From contig CP011806.1 of NCBI GenBank assembly GCA_001664505.1, positions 3,322,170 to 3,386,169 of the forward strand: 64,000 bases of DNA, given 5' to 3'. Below, in pieces: positions 40,137 to 49,034 of the stretch; position 1 is the first letter of the stretch; each line of letters starts with the position of its first letter. The position numbers and the translations under genes were made by a program. The DNA comes from Acidobacteria bacterium Mor1 (GTDB lineage: Bacteria > Acidobacteriota > Polarisedimenticolia > Polarisedimenticolales > Polarisedimenticolaceae). A model generated the notes under the pieces. That model had not been told where the DNA came from. It was given only the letters and a program-made list of their open reading frames with translations, and made no database searches.

Positions 40137-42005
40137 GTGGAGATGGCCGTGAAACACCTGGAAGGCTCGCCCAAGGCCTGGGTTTCCCTGATCGATCGAT
40201 TGCCGGCGATGGTCGCCTACGTAGACCGCAACCGCCGCTTCCGCTTCGTCAACGACGCCTACGCCCGGGCACACGCGAGTTCGCCATCGCTCCTGACCGG
40301 CGTGCCCGTAGCCGAGGTAAGCGCCTCGCTCTATCGCGGCATCGCCCATCACATCGACGCGGTGCTGCAGGGCCAGCCGCAGAACTTCGAGTTCCCCTAC
40401 CTGGCGCCCAACGGCAAGCGAAGATGGCTACAGGCCGGCTACTACCCGGACCGGGACCAGGAGGGCAATATCCTCGGATTCTTCGCGTTCCTCCAGGACA
40501 TGCACTCCCGGCGGGACTCGAGCACCCTTCACGAACAGCTGCGCTTCGCCTGCGACCAGGGGAACGAGGGTTTCGCGCTCCACGACGAGAACGGCCTGTT
40601 CAGCTACGTGAACCCGGCCCAGGCCAACATGTACGGCTACAAGACCACCGAACTTCTCGGCGAATCCTGGACCCGGCTCTACGAACCGGACGAGGTTCAA
40701 CGCATCGAGCAGGAGCACTTCCCCGCCCTGATGCGAGACGGCCACTGGCGCGGCGAACTGCGCGGCCGCCGCAAGAGCGGAGAGCCCTTCGATGTCGAGG
40801 TCTCGCTGACGTTGCTCGTCGATGACGACGATCAGCCTTCAGGCCTGGTCTGCAACTGCACCGACATCACCGACCGCAAGCTGGCCGAAGCGTCGATGCA
40901 CCAGCTGCAGAAGATGGACGCCCTGGGGAAACTCACCGGAGGCATCGCCCACGACTTCAACAACATGCTGGCGGTGATCGTCGGGAACCTGAACCTGATC
41001 AAGCTGTCGATCGGCGAGGAGAGCCCGGTGGCCAAGCATCTGGACCGGGCGCTCGGAGCGGCCGAGGGCGGCGCCAAGCTGACCCGGCGGCTGCTGGCCT
41101 TCGCCCGCAAGCAACCGCTGGCGCCGGACGTCGTCAACGTTCGCGAACTGGTGCTGGGAATGCGGGAGTTGATCGAGCGCTCACTGGGTGAACGCATTCG
41201 CGTCGAGGTGGATTGCGCCGATGACCTTTGGCCCTGCCACGTCGACGGCTCCCAGCTCGAGAACGCGATCCTCAACCTGGCGATCAACGCCCGGGACGCC
41301 CTTCCCGACGGAGGATGCGTCTGCATCGAGCTGAGGAACGTGTTCGAGCACGAGCGGGTCCCGGCAGGGCTGCCGCCACAGAACGTCTCGATCGTGGTGC
41401 GCGACAACGGCACCGGGATGCCCGAGGATGTGCTGCAGCGGGTCTTCGATCCCTTTTTCACCACCAAGACTGCCGACCAGGGCACCGGCCTCGGCCTCAG
41501 CATGGTCCATGGCTTCGTCACCCAGTCCGAAGGACGGATCGAGGTCGATTCCGAACTGGGCCGGGGAACGACCGTCCGCATCTTGCTGCCGAGGTACCTC
41601 GGCGCGGGCGCCGAGACGAGCGCATCTCCCGAGAAGGCCGACTCGGTTCCGGGCAACAGCGAAACGGTGCTGCTGGTCGAGGACCGGCAGGATGTGCTCG
41701 AAGCGACGGCGGCGATGCTCGAATCGCTGAACTACCGGGTGTACACCGCGACCGATGTCGAAACCGCGAAGGAACAGCTCAACGCCGCGCCGATAGACCT
41801 GCTGCTGTCCGACGTGATCCTGCCGGGGGAGAGCAGCGGTCCCGAGTTGGTGCGCTTCGTCGGCGAGGAGTATCCGGACCTTCCGGTCCTGCTGATGTCC
41901 GGGTATGCCGATGTCGACATCCGCACCCTCGGGTTGGAAGTGATCTCGAAGCCGTTCTCCCTGGAGCAACTGGCACGGGCCATTCGCACCAACCTCGAAC
42001 GCTAG
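40137..42005 (+). CDS. cytoplasmic PAS-PAS hybrid histidine kinase with receiver
   Basis: 622 residues from GTG at 40137 (an ATG at 40143 is possible). No membrane segment is visible. PAS domain 1 lies at about 12-125 and PAS domain 2 at about 130-255 (FALHDENGLFSYVNPAQANM, followed by the PAC-like RGRRKSGEPFDVEVSLTLL). HisKA has H272 in GGIAHDFNNML; HATPase_c has NLAINARDALPDGG (N box), DNGTGMPE and GTGLGLSMVHGF. The receiver domain (about 505-622) has the acceptor D559 in LLLSDVILPGE and the conserved K in VISKPFSLEQL. It is a complete self-phosphorelay with no output domain. The second kinase gene follows by 111 bases. Confidence 0.9.
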   Translation: MEMAVKHLEGSPKAWVSLIDRLPAMVAYVDRNRRFRFVNDAYARAHASSPSLLTGVPVAEVSASLYRGIAHHIDAVLQGQPQNFEFPYLAPNGKRRWLQAGYYPDRDQEGNILGFFAFLQDMHSRRDSSTLHEQLRFACDQGNEGFALHDENGLFSYVNPAQANMYGYKTTELLGESWTRLYEPDEVQRIEQEHFPALMRDGHWRGELRGRRKSGEPFDVEVSLTLLVDDDDQPSGLVCNCTDITDRKLAEASMHQLQKMDALGKLTGGIAHDFNNMLAVIVGNLNLIKLSIGEESPVAKHLDRALGAAEGGAKLTRRLLAFARKQPLAPDVVNVRELVLGMRELIERSLGERIRVEVDCADDLWPCHVDGSQLENAILNLAINARDALPDGGCVCIELRNVFEHERVPAGLPPQNVSIVVRDNGTGMPEDVLQRVFDPFFTTKTADQGTGLGLSMVHGFVTQSEGRIEVDSELGRGTTVRILLPRYLGAGAETSASPEKADSVPGNSETVLLVEDRQDVLEATAAMLESLNYRVYTATDVETAKEQLNAAPIDLLLSDVILPGESSGPELVRFVGEEYPDLPVLLMSGYADVDIRTLGLEVISKPFSLEQLARAIRTNLER

Positions 42006-42116
42006 TTCGCGTTCCCTGCCTCCTCGGCCTCGGCTCGGTTGTAACGAGAGTGTTTCGGTCGGAACCGGCGGCGCTTTCTCTGACGCCGAACCCTGAGGCT
42101 GCCTTACAATTGCGGC

Positions 42117-43844
42117 ATGACCCAGCTGGCCCAGCGGCTGCCTACCGGCGTGCGGATTCCCTGGTGGATCTGGCTCGGCGGCGCACTACTCGCCATCTGG
42201 CCTCTGGCCGGCCAGCTTCCGACCCTCGATTCCCATGCAGCCTGGATGCTTGCCTTCACCCTGCGCCTGCTCATCGAGGGAGCTGCGCACCTGTGGGCCG
42301 CAGCGCGGGCCGAGCTCCCGGCGCGCCTGCGGCTCGCCCTCAAGATCACCGGCGCCACTTCGTTGATCTCGGCGGGGACCGGCGTCCTCGACGTGATCCA
42401 GGCCGTGGGCGGTCCGGCACTCCTCAGCGAAACCCTGAGTTGGAGTTGGCTGCTCGGCTCCTATCTGATGGGAACCGTGGCGCTGCTCGTCTTCCCCTGG
42501 CGCCCCTCCCACGCAACCCAACATCGGCTGACGCTGCCCCTCGACGTGCTGATCACCAGCGGCGGGTTCATCGCGCTTCAGTGGATACTCGTCACCGCAC
42601 CTGCCGCCGCCCAGGACGCCACCGAGGGAGCGGCCAACGTGCCGTTGATCTACGGCCTGGCCCAGGCGATCTACCTGGTCGGTCTGAACGTGCTTGTCCT
42701 GCGCGGACGGGCGGTCCCCAGCCGGCGAGCGTTCTGGTGGTTCGTGATCGGACAGGCGCTCTACATTCCGGTCACCCTGTTCATCCAGCTGGAGCTCCCT
42801 CTGGGGGCGGACGAGTGGCTGGGAGATCTCGCTTACTTCGCCGGAGTCATCCCCACCTTGATGGCCATGGTCTGGATGCGCCACGACGCAATCACCGACG
42901 ACGCCGAACCCGGCCCCTCCTGGCTGCGGGACTTCAGCCCGCTGCCGGCGCTGGTCGGCCTCTTCCTCGGGATCGCGTTGATCACGGCGCTGCTTCGGGA
43001 CCAGCACGGCATGGCCCTGCAACTGGCCATCGCCCTTGCGGTCATCGCCGTACTCGCGGCCGTCCGCTCACTGCTCTCGAGCCGGCAGAACGCGCTGCTG
43101 CTGAGGGTCGAGGCGGAGCGGGAGCGCCTCTACCAGCGGGAACGCAAGCAGCTGGTCGAGCGGCTGGCCGGCGGCGTGGCCCACGAACTCAACAACGCCC
43201 TGGTGCCGATCATCGGCAACGCCGAGTTGGCGCTGAGCTCCCACGGAACGGCCAACCCGCGCAAGAGCCTGGAAGAGATCCGCTTCGCCGGAGAGCGGGC
43301 CGCCCGCCTCACGCAGCAGCTGTTGCGTTTCAGCGGACGCCAGCTCGATCACAAGGAGTCGATGGACCTCGGTGAGGCGGTGCTGGCGCTTCGCTGTTCC
43401 CTCGAAGGATCGCTTCATCGGGACGTATCGCTGGAACTCGACGCGGAGACGCCGCTACCCGTACGCGCGGACCGCAACCAGGTCGCACGAATGGTCGAAG
43501 AACTCGTGGAGAATGCGGTTCGCGCCATGCCCGCAGGGGGACGGATCCGGATTCGCGCGGCACTCGATCGACTGGAGCGGCCTTCCGACGGACCGGGACT
43601 TCCGGTTCCCCCGGGGGACTACGCGACGATCACCGTGGAAGATGATGGGCGCGGCATCGAAGCCGGCGAGCTGGAGCGCATCTTCCAGCCGTTCTACTCC
43701 GGGGGTTCCACGGGCCGCGCGGGCATGGGCCTCGCCGCCATTCAAGGGACCATGGGCGCCCACGGAGGGGGTGTCGCCCTGAAGTCCCGCCGGGGCGCCG
43801 GCACCACCGCGGCGCTCTACTTTCCCCTGCGCCAGCGGGACTGA
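42117..43844 (+). CDS. polytopic membrane sensor histidine kinase
   Basis: 575 residues. The first ~320 residues contain eight to nine hydrophobic helices (for example WIWLGGALLAIWPLAGQL, LLGSYLMGTVALLVFPW, ALVGLFLGIALITALLRD). The cytoplasmic part has a coiled linker, HisKA-like H356 in GGVAHELNNALVPIIGNAEL, and HATPase_c with VEELVENAVRAMPAGG (N box), DDGRGIEAGELERIFQPFYS and GMGLAAIQGTMGAHGG. There is no receiver domain. No response-regulator gene is adjacent; its partner may be the preceding hybrid kinase or a distant regulator. The ligand of the membrane part is unknown. Confidence 0.85.
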   Translation: MTQLAQRLPTGVRIPWWIWLGGALLAIWPLAGQLPTLDSHAAWMLAFTLRLLIEGAAHLWAAARAELPARLRLALKITGATSLISAGTGVLDVIQAVGGPALLSETLSWSWLLGSYLMGTVALLVFPWRPSHATQHRLTLPLDVLITSGGFIALQWILVTAPAAAQDATEGAANVPLIYGLAQAIYLVGLNVLVLRGRAVPSRRAFWWFVIGQALYIPVTLFIQLELPLGADEWLGDLAYFAGVIPTLMAMVWMRHDAITDDAEPGPSWLRDFSPLPALVGLFLGIALITALLRDQHGMALQLAIALAVIAVLAAVRSLLSSRQNALLLRVEAERERLYQRERKQLVERLAGGVAHELNNALVPIIGNAELALSSHGTANPRKSLEEIRFAGERAARLTQQLLRFSGRQLDHKESMDLGEAVLALRCSLEGSLHRDVSLELDAETPLPVRADRNQVARMVEELVENAVRAMPAGGRIRIRAALDRLERPSDGPGLPVPPGDYATITVEDDGRGIEAGELERIFQPFYSGGSTGRAGMGLAAIQGTMGAHGGGVALKSRRGAGTTAALYFPLRQRD

Positions 43845-43851
43845 CTCCGTT

Positions 43852-44439
43852 TCATACCCTTCGGCGCAGCTTCTGCGTCACGCCACCGTGGTAGGTCAGC
43901 AACAGGGTACCTGGCGCGGCGTAGTGCGCGAACAGAGCCTCGACCCAGCGTTCCTCGGCAGGCCAGGGATAGGCGTAGACCAGATCGCAATCGGTCGGCG
44001 CGAAACCCAGGGGCGCCGGCTCCCGGTCCGGAAGCCGTTCTTCGTAGAGTCCGTCGGGCTTGAAGCTACCGAGATGAAGGCCGGCCTCGATGCCGTGTGC
44101 GGCGGCGAGCCCTCGAGCCTCTCGATGCAGCTCTTCTTCGATCTCGATACCGTGCGCCTGCATCCCGAGCAGCGCCGCGCAGCAGGTGGCGACACCGAAG
44201 CCGCTGCCCCACTCGCAGAAACGAGGCCCCTGCGCCAGCCCCGCCTGTCGGATCGCGTCGAGAGTGCCGTAGATCAGCGCGCCGTCGCAGGATTGAAACT
44301 CGGCGATCCGGCGGCGTGGGCGGAAGTCGCCGATGCGCCGCTGGGCATCGGCGAGAAACTCCGCGACTTCGGCGGGTAACGCGCCCCCGGACAGCTCCGG
44401 AAGAGGGACGTTCTCGAGTGCGGAAGGCCCATGGTTCAT
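43852..44439 (-). CDS. SAM-dependent class I methyltransferase-like protein
   Basis: 195 residues. PRFCEWGSGFGVATCCAALL (about 72-91) is motif I of the Rossmann methyltransferase fold (E/D-x-G-x-G), with HGIEIEEELHREARGLAAAH for the acidic motif II, and CDLVYAYPWPAEERWVEAL further on for the post-I strand. GTLLLTYHGGVTQ is the motif III region. The acidic residue of motif I is replaced by EWGSG, still consistent with SAM binding. Substrate unknown. Small size and the lack of neighbours of clear pathway leave its function open. It lies 12 bases from the beta-lactamase-like gene on the same strand. Confidence 0.65.
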   Translation of the reverse strand: MNHGPSALENVPLPELSGGALPAEVAEFLADAQRRIGDFRPRRRIAEFQSCDGALIYGTLDAIRQAGLAQGPRFCEWGSGFGVATCCAALLGMQAHGIEIEEELHREARGLAAAHGIEAGLHLGSFKPDGLYEERLPDREPAPLGFAPTDCDLVYAYPWPAEERWVEALFAHYAAPGTLLLTYHGGVTQKLRRRV

Positions 44440-44451
44440 GAGGAGCGCTCG

Positions 44452-45702
44452 CTACTCCCGGAAGGGCACGGAAGCATCGGTCAACGACTGGAGTGCAATA
44501 CCCAGAAGCTCGCCGACCCCATCCCAGCTCGAGTTGACCAGCACCACGCCTCCGAGGCCGTGGCGGCGATCGTAGAAGATGAAGGTGATCACACCGTAGT
44601 CGCCTCCCGAGTGGCCCATCACCCGGTCGTCGAAACGAAGGTGCCAGTAGAGCGCTTGCGCCGTATCGCTCCCTTCCCCGCGATCGGGGTGGATCTTGGC
44701 CTCGATCGTTTCGATGGACTCGGGTGAGAGCAGCCGCTTCCCGTCGAAGGTCCCGTCGCCGATCATCATCGCCAGGTAGCGGGACAGGTCGTTGACCGAC
44801 GAACGCAGCTGACCGTCGGCGTAGGTCGGATAGCCGTAGTGTTCCCGGGCCACGAACAGCTCCCCTTCACGGTCGTGGGGTACCGCCACCGTGTTCGGAG
44901 GGAACTCCGACATGTTGAACGCGGTGTTGGCCATCCCCAGCGGTTCGAAGAAGCGTTGCCGCAGCAGTTCGCGGTAGGACATGCCGGAGGTTTGCTCGAC
45001 GATCAGCGCGCCGACCGCCGCGCCGATATTGCTGTAGACATAGACCTCACCTGGCATGCGCTTCTTGAAGTTTCCCCGCCTGCGGTAGCGGCTTCCACCT
45101 TTCGCCAGGTAGGACCCGACCCACTCGTCCATCTCGATCTGCGGATCGCCTGGAGCGTAGGAGCCCTCGAGGGTCGCCTCGTGATCGACGATGCCCGAGG
45201 TATGGGATGCCACGTGGCGGACCTCGATGCGCTCCCCCTTGACCCGCGGGTTGTCGACGGTGAACGGTAGGAGTTCGTTGATGTCCTGATCGAGCCGCAA
45301 ACGCCCCTGTTCCCGCTCGCTCATCAGGGCGGCGGCAATGAAGGTCTTGCTCACCGAGGCCAGCATGAACGGGGTGTCCGGCGTAACCTCGCGGCCGGCT
45401 GCGAGATCGGCGTAGCCGTAGCCCTTGGTCCAGATCGCCCCGTCACGCCCGACCAGGGCGACCGCGAAGCCGGGGGCCAGGCGCCGTTCGAGGGCGGCGG
45501 TGAACGCCTGGTCCATGCCGGCGATGGCGTCTTGCTGCTTCTGTTCCCGGGTGCGTGTGTCCTCCTCCCGGCTCTCGGCGGCGTTCGCTTCGTCCGCGAT
45601 CGCGGACCCGGGCACGAAGAAGATGAGTAGCGAGATGGCAAGGAGCTGAGCCGGAAGGGCTCGACGGCGGCTCGCCTTCTGGTGCATGGGCCGGATGTTC
45701 AC
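44452..45702 (-). CDS. exported serine beta-lactamase-like hydrolase (class C / esterase type)
   Basis: 416 residues from GTG at 45702 with AAGGAGG seven bases upstream. Signal peptide around 14-37 (ALPAQLLAISLLIFFVPGSA). The serine nucleophile motif is SVSK (116-119), the Y-x-N motif is YSN (223-225) and the third motif is HSGG in VMGHSGGDYG, all in the usual order and spacing of class C beta-lactamase, penicillin-binding and esterase relatives. HSGG replaces KTG, which favours an esterase or D-peptidase over a true beta-lactamase. It directly follows the TetR gene, from which it is probably controlled. Substrate unknown. Confidence 0.83.
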   Translation of the reverse strand: MNIRPMHQKASRRRALPAQLLAISLLIFFVPGSAIADEANAAESREEDTRTREQKQQDAIAGMDQAFTAALERRLAPGFAVALVGRDGAIWTKGYGYADLAAGREVTPDTPFMLASVSKTFIAAALMSEREQGRLRLDQDINELLPFTVDNPRVKGERIEVRHVASHTSGIVDHEATLEGSYAPGDPQIEMDEWVGSYLAKGGSRYRRRGNFKKRMPGEVYVYSNIGAAVGALIVEQTSGMSYRELLRQRFFEPLGMANTAFNMSEFPPNTVAVPHDREGELFVAREHYGYPTYADGQLRSSVNDLSRYLAMMIGDGTFDGKRLLSPESIETIEAKIHPDRGEGSDTAQALYWHLRFDDRVMGHSGGDYGVITFIFYDRRHGLGGVVLVNSSWDGVGELLGIALQSLTDASVPFRE

Positions 45703-45704
45703 GA

Positions 45705-46358
45705 TCAGGCCTCCTTTTTCGAACCGGACTGAGGCGCGAGAGAGCGGCGGTGAATGTCGACGATGCGCCGGGCCAACCGTTTGACGTCCCGGTTCTTTTC
45801 CGGGATCCACCCCGGGAAAGCATCGCAAAGCACGAAGTACTGGAACTGGCGGCCGAGAGCGTTGATCTGGAAGCGAATCGAGGCCTCGGGCAGATCGGGA
45901 TCGATGTCGCCGCTCTCGATTCCCCACGGGATCACCCGGCTGTAGAACTCGTCGCTGTGCTCGAGGTACTTGGGGTAGAGGCGCTTCATGGCATGGGCAT
46001 CCTGGGAGAAGACCACCCTGGCGTAGAGCGCGGCGTGATGGGGCATCTGCTCCTTGAGGGCGACCATGTGCAGGAGGGAGGCCTCGATCAGGGCGAAACA
46101 GTCCCGTGGCCGTTTGCGGCCGATCCAGGCGAGGAAGAAGTCCCACGCCTCGTCCAGGGCGGTACGGACCGTGTGGACGTAGAAGTCCTCCTTGCCGTCG
46201 AAGTACTGGTAGAGCGAGCCCTTGGGCACGCCCGCGGCAGCGGCGATGCGGTCGAGCTTGGCATCGGCGTAGTCGTGGGCGCAGAACTCCGCCCGGGCCG
46301 CCTGCATCAGGCGGCCGCGCTTGGCTTCGTCGAGATTGAGGAAGGTCTGTTTGGGCAT
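45705..46358 (-). CDS. TetR/AcrR family transcriptional regulator
   Basis: 217 residues. The N-terminal helix-turn-helix reads LDRIAAAAGVPKGSLYQYFD (about 35-54), preceded by RLMQAARAEFCAHDYADAKL. The rest is the variable ligand-binding domain (FVLCDAFPGWIPEKNRDVKR). Two identical-format palindromes (TGACT-N4-AGTCA) lie 23-52 bases upstream of the ATG, which fits autorepression of this gene and of the beta-lactamase-like gene three bases downstream of its stop. The inducer is unknown. Confidence 0.92.
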   Translation of the reverse strand: MPKQTFLNLDEAKRGRLMQAARAEFCAHDYADAKLDRIAAAAGVPKGSLYQYFDGKEDFYVHTVRTALDEAWDFFLAWIGRKRPRDCFALIEASLLHMVALKEQMPHHAALYARVVFSQDAHAMKRLYPKYLEHSDEFYSRVIPWGIESGDIDPDLPEASIRFQINALGRQFQYFVLCDAFPGWIPEKNRDVKRLARRIVDIHRRSLAPQSGSKKEA

Positions 46359-46380
46359 GGCCTCACCGCTCGGTCGAATG

Positions 46381-46410
46381 TGACTGGTAAGTCATATGAC
46401 TCATCAGTCA
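46381..46410. promoter_or_regulatory. tandem operator for the TetR regulator
   Basis: TGACTGGTAAGTCA (46381-46394) and TGACTCATCAGTCA (46397-46410): two copies of TGACT-N4-AGTCA whose starts are 16 bases apart. Each is a perfect inverted repeat with five-base arms. The 14-base palindrome is of the size used by TetR dimers and the pair suits two dimers bound side by side. The site lies upstream of both the TetR gene (46358) and the divergent acetyltransferase gene (46530). Confidence 0.75.
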
Positions 46411-46529
46411 CAATACGCTCACCTGAACAGACTGTCAAGGCCGGAACCTGCGGGCCCTACCCGCAGACTGGCTCTAGACTGGATACGGAACCGCGCCTAC
46501 ACCGGGCGAACCGTCGACCCGAGGAACCG

Positions 46530-47054
46530 ATGCGCATCGAGACGCTCAGCCCGAAGTACTTCGGCGCCTACCGGGCGTTGCGCCTGCGGGCGCTGCGCGA
46601 GGAGCCCCACGCATTCCAGTCATCCTTCGAGCAGGAGGCGGCCAAGAGCGACGCCGAGTGGAAGCGTGAACGGCTCCAGAGCCCCCACATCACGATGTTC
46701 TGCGCCCTCGAACAGGACGAGGTCCTCGGTACCTGCGGCTGCCGCTTCGAGGAACGGGTCAAGGTGCGGCACAAGGCGATGCTGATCGCCGTGTACGTCG
46801 CCCCCGAGGCCAGGGGGCGCGGCCTGGCCCGGTCGCTTTCCGAGGTGGCGCTGGGTCACGCTTTCGGGCGGGATGAGATCGAGGCGGTTCACCTGACGGT
46901 GACCGGCGGCAACGATCCCGCGCTGCGGCTATACGAATCGCTGGGGTTTGAATCGTGGGGCGAAGAACCGGCCGCCATGCGTCTGGACGACCGGTACGTC
47001 TCCAAGATTCACATGGAGCTGCCCCGCTCTCGCTGGAAGCCGGCTCCCGTCTGA
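46530..47054 (+). CDS. GNAT family N-acetyltransferase
   Basis: 174 residues from the ATG at 46530 (GAGGAA just upstream). IAVYVAPEARGRGLARSLSE (about 91-110) is the acetyl-CoA-binding motif with R-G-x-G-L/A, and HLTVTGGNDPALRLYESLGF (about 123-142) is the C-terminal GNAT block. GTCGCRFEERVKVRHKAML is the central strand. It is divergent from the TetR gene and close to its operator, so it may be in the same regulon. The in-frame extension back to 45750 lies antisense to the TetR gene and is rejected. Substrate unknown. Confidence 0.85.
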   Translation: MRIETLSPKYFGAYRALRLRALREEPHAFQSSFEQEAAKSDAEWKRERLQSPHITMFCALEQDEVLGTCGCRFEERVKVRHKAMLIAVYVAPEARGRGLARSLSEVALGHAFGRDEIEAVHLTVTGGNDPALRLYESLGFESWGEEPAAMRLDDRYVSKIHMELPRSRWKPAPV

Positions 47055-47059
47055 CACGA

Positions 47060-47866
47060 CTACCCGAGGATCCGGGCCAGCACCCCGTCGATCGTCTTGA
47101 CCACCTCGGCGACACGCCCGTCGTCCAGCGCGTCGGGATGGGGATCGGCGAACCGGCCGGCATCGTTGTCGAAGTAAAGGCCGCCGGCCTCGGCGAAGGA
47201 TGCGTCGAGGGCGGCGCGGCAGAGAATCCCCGCACCGATCCCCAGATCGCCGCCGGCCACTCCGTAGGCCTCCTTGACCATCTTGCTGCCGAGTAACGAT
47301 CCGGGATTGACCGCGATCATCACCGGCCCATCGGGCCAGGCGGCGGCGAGCGCGCGGTTCCACATGGTCAGCGCCAGCTTGCTCTGGGCGTAGGCCGGGT
47401 TGTCGCTCAACTGCCCCTCCCCCGCCAGTGCGGCGAGATCCACCGGAGCCTGAGCCGCCGACGACAGGTTCACCACCCGCCCGGCGGCGCCGAGCCGCGG
47501 CCTCAACCGCAGGGTCAACAGGTAGGGAGCGAATGTGTTGACGGCGAAGCGGACATCGAGACCGTCGGCGGTGCGAGTGTGGGGTGTCGCGAACACGCCG
47601 GCGTTGTTGATCAACACGTCGAGGCCGGAGTCACGAGCGGTGACGGCGTCGGCGAAGGCTGCCACGTCGGACATCCGCGACAGATCGGCCAGGAAGGTCT
47701 CGACGGTACCTCCTCCGGCAAGTGCGGAGATCTCGATGCGCGCCGCTTCCAGCTTGGCGGGATTGCGGCCGTGCAGCAGCAGGCGGTGTCCGTCCACCGC
47801 CAGTTTCCGGGCGGTCTCCAACCCGATGCCGTCGGTCGCCCCGGTGAGCAGAATCGTCTTGGCCAT
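47060..47866 (-). CDS. short-chain dehydrogenase/reductase
   Basis: 268 residues. TILLTGATDGIGLETARKLA (4-23) is the NADP-binding T-G-x3-G-x-G motif, followed by LDVLINNAGVFATP (N-N-A-G), VVNLSSAAQAP with the catalytic Ser, and AYAQSKLALT with Y-x3-K. VNPGSLLGSKM follows. The best-kept relatives are retinol dehydrogenase/protochlorophyllide-reductase-like SDRs, which act on small carbonyls. It is 17 bases downstream of the alcohol dehydrogenase gene on the same strand and so probably shares its HxlR-controlled transcript. Confidence 0.9.
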   Translation of the reverse strand: MAKTILLTGATDGIGLETARKLAVDGHRLLLHGRNPAKLEAARIEISALAGGGTVETFLADLSRMSDVAAFADAVTARDSGLDVLINNAGVFATPHTRTADGLDVRFAVNTFAPYLLTLRLRPRLGAAGRVVNLSSAAQAPVDLAALAGEGQLSDNPAYAQSKLALTMWNRALAAAWPDGPVMIAVNPGSLLGSKMVKEAYGVAGGDLGIGAGILCRAALDASFAEAGGLYFDNDAGRFADPHPDALDDGRVAEVVKTIDGVLARILG

Positions 47867-47883
47867 GGTCTTGCCGCCTCCCG

Positions 47884-48897
47884 CTAGCTCTGAAATCCGT
47901 CGAGCACGGTCTTTCCGATTGCGCTGCCGCTTTCCTGGAACTCGTGAGCGGCCCGCAAGCTGTCGACGCTCATCTCTCCGAGGTGTTTGTTCTTCGTCGA
48001 GATCAACGTTCCCTCGTCGAGCATAGCGGCAACCCGGTTCAACAGACGATGCTGGACCTCGATATCGCCGGTCTGGAACATCGACCGGGTGAACATGAAC
48101 TCCCAGCTGAACGACAGCGCCTTGAGCTTGATCGAGGCGATATCCAGTTCACCGGGATCGTCGATCAGCGCGATATGCCCGCGGGGCTTGATCAGCTCGA
48201 CGATGGCGCCGAAGTGCCGGTCGGTGTGAGTCAGGGACGCGACGTAGCGCGGCGTGATACCCAGGGCCTTCATCTCCCGGTCCAGCGGGTTGCGGTGGTT
48301 GACTACCTGGTCGGCTCCCATCTTTTCCACCCAGGCGCGGGTGTCGGGGCGCGACGCCGTGGCGATCACCTGCAGCCCGGTGAGTTTCTTTGCCAGCTGG
48401 ATCAGGATCGACCCGACCCCGCCGGCACCACCGACGACCAGCAACGACTCTCCTTCTCCCTCTCCTTCGCGCAGTCCGAGACTGTCGAACAGGATCTCCC
48501 AGGCCGTGATGCTGGTCAGCGGCATCGCCGCGGCATCGGCGAACCCGAGAGAGTCCGGCTTGCGACCGGCGATCCGCTCGTCGACGAGCTGAAACGCCGC
48601 GTTGGTTCCCGGCCGGGTGATGTCGCCGGCGTGGAACACCGTGTCCCCCGGCTTGAAGTGACGCACTTCGGCGCCGACCTTGCGCACGGTCCCGGCCGCG
48701 TCGAAGCCGAGAATACGCGGTGCACCCTCAGGCTCCACTCCGGCCCGTAGCTTGACGTCGACAGGATTGACCGACACCCCCTGGATCTCGACCAGCAGGT
48801 CCCGAGGACCCGGCTCGGGCACCTCGGTCTCGAACCGGGTCAGAGCATCTTCGGCGGAGATCGGGCCGGCCTTGGCGTAGCCGATCGCTTGCATCAT
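47884..48897 (-). CDS. zinc-type alcohol dehydrogenase family oxidoreductase (MDR superfamily)
   Basis: 337 residues from the ATG at 48897 (GAGGA six bases before it; a second ATG follows directly). The N-terminal GroES-like domain has [20 protein letters not shown] and [20 protein letters not shown], and the Rossmann domain has [20 protein letters not shown]. The structural-zinc Cys cluster is absent, as in quinone reductases and zinc-type ADH-like proteins of this size. It reduces unsaturated or quinone substrates with NADPH. The gene is divergent from HxlR and forms an operon with the SDR. Confidence 0.88.
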   Translation of the reverse strand: MMQAIGYAKAGPISAEDALTRFETEVPEPGPRDLLVEIQGVSVNPVDVKLRAGVEPEGAPRILGFDAAGTVRKVGAEVRHFKPGDTVFHAGDITRPGTNAAFQLVDERIAGRKPDSLGFADAAAMPLTSITAWEILFDSLGLREGEGEGESLLVVGGAGGVGSILIQLAKKLTGLQVIATASRPDTRAWVEKMGADQVVNHRNPLDREMKALGITPRYVASLTHTDRHFGAIVELIKPRGHIALIDDPGELDIASIKLKALSFSWEFMFTRSMFQTGDIEVQHRLLNRVAAMLDEGTLISTKNKHLGEMSVDSLRAAHEFQESGSAIGKTVLDGFQS

Positions 48898-48946
48898 GAC
48901 GGTTCCTCGTAGGCAGGCGCGATTTCCTGCGCCGTTTGGTTGAACG

Positions 48947-48970
48947 GCTGGTACAGTGCCCCTTACCAGC
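48947..48970. promoter_or_regulatory. inverted repeat between alcohol dehydrogenase and HxlR genes
   Basis: GCTGGTA (48947-48953) and TACCAGC (48964-48970) are perfect 7-base arms separated by 10 bases. The site lies between divergent genes, one of which encodes an HxlR regulator, so it could be its operator. Six bases or more of spacing between arms fits a dimer. No promoter hexamers could be identified with confidence. Confidence 0.4.
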
Positions 48971-49034
48971 GATACTGACAAGTACCCACATTTTTGTAAG
49001 TAATGGACATCGCTGTACGTGAGGATCCGGCGCA

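Noticed and set aside
44452-46146. Longer beta-lactamase-like frame extending over the TetR gene
   Set aside because: The extension is antiparallel-frame shadow of the TetR gene; GTG at 45702 has an ideal ribosome-binding site.
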